Positions 1-5,347 of a stretch of DNA of 11,139 nt are shown one piece after another. A model generated the notes under the pieces. That model was not told the DNA's origin. It worked only from the letters and a program-made list of their open reading frames with translations, and searched no databases. The position numbers and the translations under genes were made by a program. The DNA lies in the NCBI GenBank assembly GCA_028293095.1, contig JAQGPK010000178.1:1-11139 (forward strand), given 5' to 3'. The DNA comes from Chlamydiia bacterium (GTDB taxonomy: Bacteria; Chlamydiota; Chlamydiia; Chlamydiales; FEN-1388). Position 1 is the stretch's first letter; the number at the start of each line of letters is the position of its first letter.

Positions 1-2
1 AC

Positions 3-1031
3 ACAGCTGAACTTCCAGAAAAGCGTAAAGAATTTGATGTAATGGCAAAAGATGTCATCCCTAAAGATTTGGAAGCAAAGCTTACAGCGCTACCAATTAA
101 AGCGCCAACGTCTGGTCGCAAAGCATCTCAAGAAACGCTTCAACTTCTAGGAACACTTCTTCCTCAGCTCTACGGTGGATCTGCTGATCTTTCCTGTTCT
201 GATCTTACGATGATGAGTCAGTTTCCTGTCATTGCTCCTGGAGTATTTAAAGGACGTAATATTAAATATGGCGTGCGTGAGTTTGGTATGGCAACGATTG
301 CTACGGGCCTTAGAGAAACCAAAATGATCGATCCCTATATTGGAACTTTTTTGACCTTCTCTGATTACATGCGAAATGCAATACGACTTGCAGCACTGAT
401 GAAAACAAAAGTGATTTATCAGTTCACGCATGATTCGATCTTTTTAGGTGAAGATGGTCCGACACATCAGCCAATCGAACATTTTTCAACTCTACGTGCA
501 ATTCCAAATCTTCATGTCATTCGTCCTTCTGGTGTCCATGAGGTCAAGATGTCATGGATTGCTGCTTTGAACTATGAGGGCCCAACAGCCATTATTCTTT
601 CGAGACAAAATATTCAAGAGGTTCCAGCGACTCAAGTGCCTTATGCGCAAGGTATGGGACGTGGTGGATATATCGTGAAAAAAGAGACAGCTGCACCACA
701 ATTTACATTGATTGCAACAGGATCTGAGCTTCCTCTTGCGATGAATGTTGCTGTTGAACTTGAAAAATTAAGCAAGCCAACGAGAGTTGTTTCTATGCCA
801 TGTGTCGAGCTCTTTGATCAACAGCCAGCAGAGTATAGGGCATCAGTTCTTGGTGGCAATATTGGTAAGCGTATCAGCATTGAAGCGGGTATTGATATGA
901 GCTGGTATAAGTACATTGGACTAGATGGTATCGCGATTGCCATGGAGCGCTTTGGGGCATCTGCTCCTGCGAGTGAGCTTGCAAAAGAGTTTGGCTTCAC
1001 AGTTGATGCCATCCTCGAACGCATTCTTTAA
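3..1031 (+). CDS. tkt: Transketolase, C-terminal part (5' end outside window)
   Basis: Transketolase moves two-carbon ketol units between sugar phosphates in the cytosolic pentose phosphate pathway, using thiamine diphosphate (TPP). The frame is open to the left edge, so the ATG at 42 is internal and the TPP diphosphate-binding N-terminal domain is missing from view. Visible are the Pyr domain and the C-terminal domain. GGSADL lies at about 174-191. GVREFGM (270-290) carries the glutamate (279-281) that in the family activates the TPP aminopyrimidine ring. HDSIFLGEDGPTHQP lies around 429-473 and SRQN follows near 600. The C-terminal domain contains IATGSE, RVVSMP and EAGI and ends in EFGFTVDAILERIL, as in full-length enzymes, so the 3' end is intact. 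The GxxExxY gene starts 30 nt downstream on the same strand. In Chlamydia a transketolase gene lies near hemE, which fits this neighbourhood. Confidence 0.96.
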   Translation, partial: TAELPEKRKEFDVMAKDVIPKDLEAKLTALPIKAPTSGRKASQETLQLLGTLLPQLYGGSADLSCSDLTMMSQFPVIAPGVFKGRNIKYGVREFGMATIATGLRETKMIDPYIGTFLTFSDYMRNAIRLAALMKTKVIYQFTHDSIFLGEDGPTHQPIEHFSTLRAIPNLHVIRPSGVHEVKMSWIAALNYEGPTAIILSRQNIQEVPATQVPYAQGMGRGGYIVKKETAAPQFTLIATGSELPLAMNVAVELEKLSKPTRVVSMPCVELFDQQPAEYRASVLGGNIGKRISIEAGIDMSWYKYIGLDGIAIAMERFGASAPASELAKEFGFTVDAILERIL

Positions 1032-1061
1032 CGCAGAATAACTATGTAAAGGTTCCTGGTA

Positions 1062-1475
1062 ATGGTTTCAATTGATTTTATTGCCACAGAGAATACAGAA
1101 ACAGAGAAATTAAATTTTCTATCAGGAAAAATTATTGGAGCTGCTATTGAAGTTCATCGGGTATTAGGTCCCGGTCTTCTTGAATCAGCGTACGAGGCTT
1201 GCCTAGTGTATGAACTGAAACTAATGCAACTGAATGTAGATCAACAGAAATTATTGCCAGTTTTTTATAAGGGGACGATACTTGATAACGGGTATCGTCT
1301 TGATCTAGTTGTAGAAAGTCAAGTGATCATAGAGGTAAAAGCTATTAATAGTGTATTGCCAGTACATAAAGCTCAGTTGCTTTCGTACTTAAAGTTATCT
1401 GGTTGTAAAGTAGGACTGCTTATCAATTTTAACGAACAGATTCTTAAAAAAGGCATTCATCGTATGAGGTTATAA
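1062..1475 (+). CDS. GxxExxY family protein (PD-(D/E)XK nuclease-like fold)
   Basis: This 137-residue protein belongs to the GxxExxY family, which is assigned to the PD-(D/E)XK nuclease-like superfamily. Its biological role is not established. The name-giving motif is GLLESAY at residues 38-44, after the typical IIGAAIEVHRVLGPG block. A nuclease-like core follows: Asp81 in RLDLVVE, then Glu91 and Lys93 in IIEVK, and Gln105 in HKAQLLSYLKL. The C-terminus LLINFNEQILKKGIHR is also typical, so the gene looks intact. The ATG at 1062 has a plausible TAAAGG ribosome site at 1047-1052, 9 nt upstream. Residues 9-16 (TENTETEK) lie before the conserved domain and are encoded by a degenerate CACAGAG repeat, so this part is probably not conserved. 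The gene sits 30 nt after tkt and is followed by related repeats. DNA cleavage activity is inference only. Confidence 0.88.
   Translation: MVSIDFIATENTETEKLNFLSGKIIGAAIEVHRVLGPGLLESAYEACLVYELKLMQLNVDQQKLLPVFYKGTILDNGYRLDLVVESQVIIEVKAINSVLPVHKAQLLSYLKLSGCKVGLLINFNEQILKKGIHRMRL
1084..1110 (+). repeat. Degenerate CACAGAG repeat unit inside the GxxExxY gene
   Basis: The first nine bases (CCACAGAGA) are identical to the start of the repeat arm at 1533. The rest (tacagaa, acagagaaa) follows the same 9-base CACAGAG rhythm with changes and a lost base. It is translated as part of the N-terminal tail of the GxxExxY protein. The link to the downstream repeats is seen in sequence, while common origin is inferred. 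Confidence 0.55.
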
Positions 1476-1520
1476 TTGGTTAGGGAATTTGCAAAAGGGT
1501 AAGTACTTAATGGTGTCGCT

Positions 1521-1630
1521 AATTATTTTTTACCACAGAGATCACAGAGGGCACAGAGATTTTTTATAAGAATTTTATGGTTAGCACTTTATAAATTGTC
1601 TCTCTGTGTTCTCTGTGGTAAAAAATAATT
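1521..1630. repeat. Long inverted repeat of CACAGAG units
   Basis: The left arm (1521-1549) and right arm (1602-1630) are inverted copies, 29 bp long with 28 matches; the single mismatch pairs 1542 with 1609. They are separated by 52 bp. Each arm combines an AATTATTTTTTACC end with tandem nine-base units containing CACAGAG. The left side has one extra unit (1550-1559). The structure lies wholly between the GxxExxY gene and hemE. Transcribed RNA could fold into a long stem, but no U-tract follows it, so it is not a standard terminator. From memory, CACAGAG-type repeats occur beside GxxExxY genes in many bacterial phyla. It may be a small non-autonomous element or a fossil of repeat insertion. 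Confidence 0.85.
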
Positions 1631-1688
1631 CAAGGTGCCGTAGCTAAGTTATCCTTGTATACAACTCTAATCTAATTCTCAAATTGAA

Positions 1689-1703
1689 TCTGTGATCTTT
1701 GTG
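1689..1703 (-). repeat. Degenerate CACAGAG unit upstream of hemE
   Basis: TCTGTGATCTTTGTG matches 13 of 15 bases of the inverted arm at 1603-1617, in the same (inverted) orientation. It is the right-most trace of the repeat family and lies about 40 nt before the hemE start. It is short and could be coincidental, but its closeness to two clear copies supports relationship. Confidence 0.4.
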
Positions 1704-1742
1704 ATGAATGCTTTAGATTAAATAGATTAAATGAAGTGGTGC

Positions 1743-2753
1743 ATGAATAATTTGTTGCTAAAGGCTTTGAAGGCGGAAAACTTTGGGAAAAGGCCTCCTG
1801 TATGGCTAATGCGTCAAGCTGGCAGATACATGGCAAGCTACCAGAAATTACGCGAAAAGCATAGCTTTTTAGGGCTGTGCAGAGAGCCTGAATTGATTGC
1901 GGAGGTCACAGAACTTCCGATTAAAGAGTTTGGCTTTGATGCAGCTATTTTATTTTCCGATATTTTGCTCATTACCGAGGCATTAGGAGCGCACCTTCAT
2001 TTTGAAGAAGGCAAAGGACCGATTTTACAACCCACTCTTGAAAGTGGCGCTGATGTGGAAAAGCTCTATGGCCGCTCTGCGATGCCACTGCTTTCGCATG
2101 TAGTTGATGGCGTTCGTCTTCTCAAAGAAAGACTAGATGTTCCTCTCATTGGTTTTGCGGGAGCGCCTTTTACAGTTGCAAGCTATATGATTGAAGGGAA
2201 GTCTACCCGGGACTTTGCCAAAACCAAGAAATGGATGTTTAATGATCCCAAAAGCTTTCATGAGCTTTTGACAATTATTGCAGATATGACTGCGGACTAC
2301 TTGAATCATCTGATCGATGCAGGATGCGATGCCATTCAGCTCTTTGATTCCTGGGCACACGTGCTACCGGCAAAACAGTGCGAAGAGTTTTCTTTTTATT
2401 ATATGAGGCGCATACAGCTAAAACTTAAGAGCTGTCCTCTGATTCTCTTTTGTAGAGGATCTTCAATATTTTATGAAGGACTTGCAGCTCTTTCTCCTCA
2501 GGGGATTGGGCTTGATTGGCAGTGTGATATTGCAGCTGTTCGAAAAAAGCTTCCGCAAATAGTTCTTCAAGGGAATTTAGATCCTGATATCTTACTTGCT
2601 GACTCGCATGTTGTGGAGAAAGAAGTTAAATCTTTACTTGAGAAAATGCGAGGAGATCCTGCCTTTATTTTCAATTTGGGTCATGGCATTTTGCCTACAA
2701 CTCCCGAGAAAAATGTGAAAACGTTGGTAAGGTGTATTCATGAATTTGCATAG
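1743..2753 (+). CDS. hemE: Uroporphyrinogen decarboxylase
   Basis: HemE removes four acetate carboxyl groups from uroporphyrinogen III to give coproporphyrinogen III, in the cytosol and without a cofactor. The frame is open from an ATG at 1731. I prefer the ATG at 1743, because MNNLLLKALK matches usual family N-termini and the 1731 codon has no purine-rich site; 1743 has only a weak AAGTGG upstream. Numbering from 1743, there are 336 residues, close to the usual 340-360. RQAGRYM (24-30) supplies substrate-binding arginines. Asp73 in ILFSDIL corresponds to the catalytic aspartate (human Asp86). GFAGAPFTVASYMIEG (137-152) holds the active-site tyrosine. GHGILPTTP (313-321) carries the conserved histidine. 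It is the first gene of a hemE-hemN-hemG run, and hemN starts 12 nt after its stop. Confidence 0.96.
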   Translation: MNNLLLKALKAENFGKRPPVWLMRQAGRYMASYQKLREKHSFLGLCREPELIAEVTELPIKEFGFDAAILFSDILLITEALGAHLHFEEGKGPILQPTLESGADVEKLYGRSAMPLLSHVVDGVRLLKERLDVPLIGFAGAPFTVASYMIEGKSTRDFAKTKKWMFNDPKSFHELLTIIADMTADYLNHLIDAGCDAIQLFDSWAHVLPAKQCEEFSFYYMRRIQLKLKSCPLILFCRGSSIFYEGLAALSPQGIGLDWQCDIAAVRKKLPQIVLQGNLDPDILLADSHVVEKEVKSLLEKMRGDPAFIFNLGHGILPTTPEKNVKTLVRCIHEFA

Positions 2754-2765
2754 CCGTAGGATAGT

Positions 2766-4118
2766 ATGGTTACTGTAACCATCGAAGAGCTCTTACAATT
2801 AAATAAGCCAATCCCTCGTTATACAAGCTATCCGACAGCACCTGAGTGGACTGACTTTTCTTCAGCCTCTTATGAAAGCGCTTTGAAAAACCTCTCTGAG
2901 CCTTTATCTCTTTATGTACATATTCCTTTTTGTAAGACCATGTGTCTCTATTGCGCCTGTTCTGTTGTCTTGAATCGCAGGCCAGAAAATGAAGAGAAAT
3001 ATGTCTCTTATCTTCTAAAAGAGATCGAGCTTGTCGCTCAACTCTCTGGACGCAAAAAAGTAACGCAACTGCATTTTGGTGGAGGCACACCAACGCAGCT
3101 TACGGAAGATCAAATCACTCGTATTATGCATAAATTACAAGAGTCTTTTGATATTGATCCACAAGGGGAGATCGCCATCGAGATTGATCCACGAACGGTG
3201 ATGGATGGTAAGAAGCTTGCGTGTTTGCGCCGCCTTGGCTTTAATCGCGTGAGTTTTGGCGTGCAGGATACCGATCCAAAAGTACAAGAAGCGGTCAAAC
3301 GTCGTCAGAGTTATGAAATGACCAAAAGTGCCTATCTACAGGCGCGCGCTTTAGGTTTTAGTGGAATTAGCATTGATCTGATTTATGGGCTGCCTTATCA
3401 GACGGTAGAAACATTTCGGGAGACTGCTTTACGGATCATTGAGCTTCGGCCAGATCGCATTTCACTCTTTTCATACGCCAAAGTCCCATGGCTCAAAGCA
3501 CATCAAAAGGCAATCCCTGAGCATACACTCCCTACGACTGATGAAAAATTCCAGATCTATCTTCTCGCAAGAAGTCTCTTCATTGAGGCAGGCTATCGGG
3601 CAATTGGAATGGATCATTTTTCGGTGACAGGTGATGAGCTTGACTTAGCGTATGGAACTAAAAACCTCAAAAGAAACTTTCAAGGATATAGCGTCTGTAA
3701 GGCGGATAATATGCTTGGGTTTGGAGTGACGGCTATTGGGTATGCAGATAATGCCTATGTGCAAAATATCAAAGATCTTACACTCTATTATCAGGCGATC
3801 GATGAACGAGCTCTCCCTGTACATCGAGGAAGAGTGCTTACTGATGATGATGTAATGCGAAAGTATGTGATCTATGAGATCATGTGCGCTTTTTCACTTG
3901 ATAAAAAAATATTTGAAAAAAAATTTCACTGCTCTTTCGATCAGCTCTTTCTACAAGAACGAGAGCGCTTAGAAAAATTACCGGATCTTGTTATTGATAC
4001 GAAAGAGTTTATAAAAGTTACTCCCAAGGGAGAATTATTTATACGGAATATCGCCTCCTGCTTTGATCGCTACCTTCATGAGCCAGGCGTGACCCGCAAA
4101 TTTTCCCAAAGTGTATAA
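2766..4118 (+). CDS. hemN: Oxygen-independent coproporphyrinogen III oxidase (radical SAM)
   Basis: HemN oxidatively decarboxylates two propionate side chains of coproporphyrinogen III to the vinyls of protoporphyrinogen IX, using S-adenosylmethionine and a 4Fe-4S cluster in the cytosol. The 450-residue length is full size for true HemN. RYTSYPTA (18-25) is the HemN-specific N-terminal motif. The cluster motif is CxxxCxxCxC at Cys56, Cys60, Cys63 and Cys65; the fourth cysteine separates HemN from many HemN-like proteins such as HemW and HutW. GGGTPT (105-110) is the SAM-binding glycine motif, and an FGVQD block follows near residue 166. The C-terminal HemN domain is present. The start is supported by a TAGGAT-like site 3-8 nt upstream of the ATG. 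It takes the HemE product and feeds HemG, whose gene begins 6 nt after this stop. Confidence 0.95.
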   Translation: MVTVTIEELLQLNKPIPRYTSYPTAPEWTDFSSASYESALKNLSEPLSLYVHIPFCKTMCLYCACSVVLNRRPENEEKYVSYLLKEIELVAQLSGRKKVTQLHFGGGTPTQLTEDQITRIMHKLQESFDIDPQGEIAIEIDPRTVMDGKKLACLRRLGFNRVSFGVQDTDPKVQEAVKRRQSYEMTKSAYLQARALGFSGISIDLIYGLPYQTVETFRETALRIIELRPDRISLFSYAKVPWLKAHQKAIPEHTLPTTDEKFQIYLLARSLFIEAGYRAIGMDHFSVTGDELDLAYGTKNLKRNFQGYSVCKADNMLGFGVTAIGYADNAYVQNIKDLTLYYQAIDERALPVHRGRVLTDDDVMRKYVIYEIMCAFSLDKKIFEKKFHCSFDQLFLQERERLEKLPDLVIDTKEFIKVTPKGELFIRNIASCFDRYLHEPGVTRKFSQSV

Positions 4119-4124
4119 ACATTT

Positions 4125-5312
4125 ATGAAAAAGAAAGTACTCATTGTCGGAGCTGGAATTTCTGGTCTTAGTCTTGCCTGGTATCTCCAAGGCCAGGATG
4201 TAGATATTACTCTTGTAGAGGCCTCTTCTCGAGTAGGGGGATGGATCCAGACCAAAATAATTAATGACTTTCTGTTTGAATGTGGACCAAGAAGCTTTCG
4301 AGGCCAGCTCCCTCTGATCGAGGAGCTTGGTTTACAAGGAGAGCTGATTCAAGCCTCTGCCCATACAAAATATTTAGCTTATCAAGGAAGGCTTGAAAGG
4401 GTGCCAGATGGCCCTCTCTCTTTTTTGACAACACAGCTTGGTCGTAAGTGTCTTTCTGCCATGCTGACCTATCCTTTTCGTAGAAAGCAAACAGAGGGTG
4501 ATGAAACTGTTGCTAGCTATTTTGAAAAACGCTTTGGGAAAGACTTTGTCGATACATTCATCGATCCTTTATGCGCTGGTATCTATGCATCCGAGCCTTC
4601 TTTACTTTCAATGAAAGCCTGTTTTCCAAAACGCGCTCGTTCTAAAGGTATTTTCTCCTTTCGATCGGGCATGGAAACGCTTCCCAAAAAAATGGCCTCT
4701 CTTCTGGATGCGGATATCATCTTAGACTCTCAAGTTGTCGCTTTTCAAGAATATAGAGATGGAATTGAGGTGATGTGTGGGACTAATAAAAAAATGTTTT
4801 GCGATGAGCTCTTTTTTACTGTTCCAATTCCTGGAGTCTCTCCGGAAGTTGCTACAAATTCAGTAGTCACTGTGTCGCTGGGATATAGTGAATCACATCG
4901 TAACTTTTCAGGTTTTGGCTTTTTAGCATCCTCGAAAGAGGAAAAATACCTTTTAGGTGTTGTATTTGATTCTGCAGTTTTCCCTGAGCAGAGTGGTCCC
5001 TATAAAACGAGACTTTCTGTTATGATGGGAGGATCCAAAGCCCGAGAGCTTCTTCTGTGGGATGAGGCCGCTTTAAAAGAGCTAGCTCATTCATTTGTAA
5101 AAAAATATTTAAGGTTTGAAAAGACACCTTTGATGTCTGAAGTTACAAAATGTGAAGATGCAATTTATGCTTATTCGGTGGGTCATCTGGCAAGAGTACC
5201 GCCTATTTCCTCTCGAAAAATCCAGAATTTAGGGGCTCATTTATATGGGGTTTCGATTCCAGATTGTATAAAGAGTGCGGCTGCATTTGCAAAAAATCGG
5301 CAGAGCTCCTAA
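4125..5312 (+). CDS. hemG: Protoporphyrinogen oxidase, FAD-dependent (HemY-type)
   Basis: This enzyme oxidises protoporphyrinogen IX to protoporphyrin IX, the step before iron insertion. It belongs to the FAD-binding amine-oxidase-like family (HemY type), although chlamydial annotation uses the name hemG. Residues 5-14 form the Rossmann motif, with Gly9, Gly11 and Gly14 of GAGISG. Glu32 (TLVEAS) fits the FAD ribose contact, and RVGGW (36-40) and ECGPRSF (52-58) are family motifs. GVSIPDCIKSA (375-385) is the usual C-terminal FAD-contacting block, though a preceding GN is replaced by GAHLY. At 395 residues it is short against the usual 420-480, with the loss apparently in the middle, substrate-binding part. 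The ATG follows hemN by 6 nt without a clear ribosome site, suggesting translational coupling. Which electron acceptor it uses cannot be read from sequence. Confidence 0.92.
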   Translation: MKKKVLIVGAGISGLSLAWYLQGQDVDITLVEASSRVGGWIQTKIINDFLFECGPRSFRGQLPLIEELGLQGELIQASAHTKYLAYQGRLERVPDGPLSFLTTQLGRKCLSAMLTYPFRRKQTEGDETVASYFEKRFGKDFVDTFIDPLCAGIYASEPSLLSMKACFPKRARSKGIFSFRSGMETLPKKMASLLDADIILDSQVVAFQEYRDGIEVMCGTNKKMFCDELFFTVPIPGVSPEVATNSVVTVSLGYSESHRNFSGFGFLASSKEEKYLLGVVFDSAVFPEQSGPYKTRLSVMMGGSKARELLLWDEAALKELAHSFVKKYLRFEKTPLMSEVTKCEDAIYAYSVGHLARVPPISSRKIQNLGAHLYGVSIPDCIKSAAAFAKNRQSS

Positions 5313-5347
5313 TGTAGAAATAACCAACATTTCAAAGGTGAAGACCG

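Noticed and set aside
147..431. 94-codon open frame on the minus strand opposite transketolase
   Set aside because: It lies wholly inside conserved transketolase coding sequence and gives no recognisable protein; it is a shadow frame.
1521..1630. CACAGAG units as a CRISPR array
   Set aside because: The units are contiguous nine-base tandems and an inverted pair, not regularly spaced direct repeats with unique spacers; no cas genes are seen.
1655..1664. Palindrome TTGTATACAA as a possible operator before hemE
   Set aside because: It is only 10 bp, does not extend outward, and is easily found by chance in AT-rich DNA. No second copy is nearby.
1731..1742. hemE start at the ATG at 1731
   Set aside because: Possible, but it lacks a ribosome site and adds MKWC before the usual family N-terminus; 1743 was preferred with moderate confidence.
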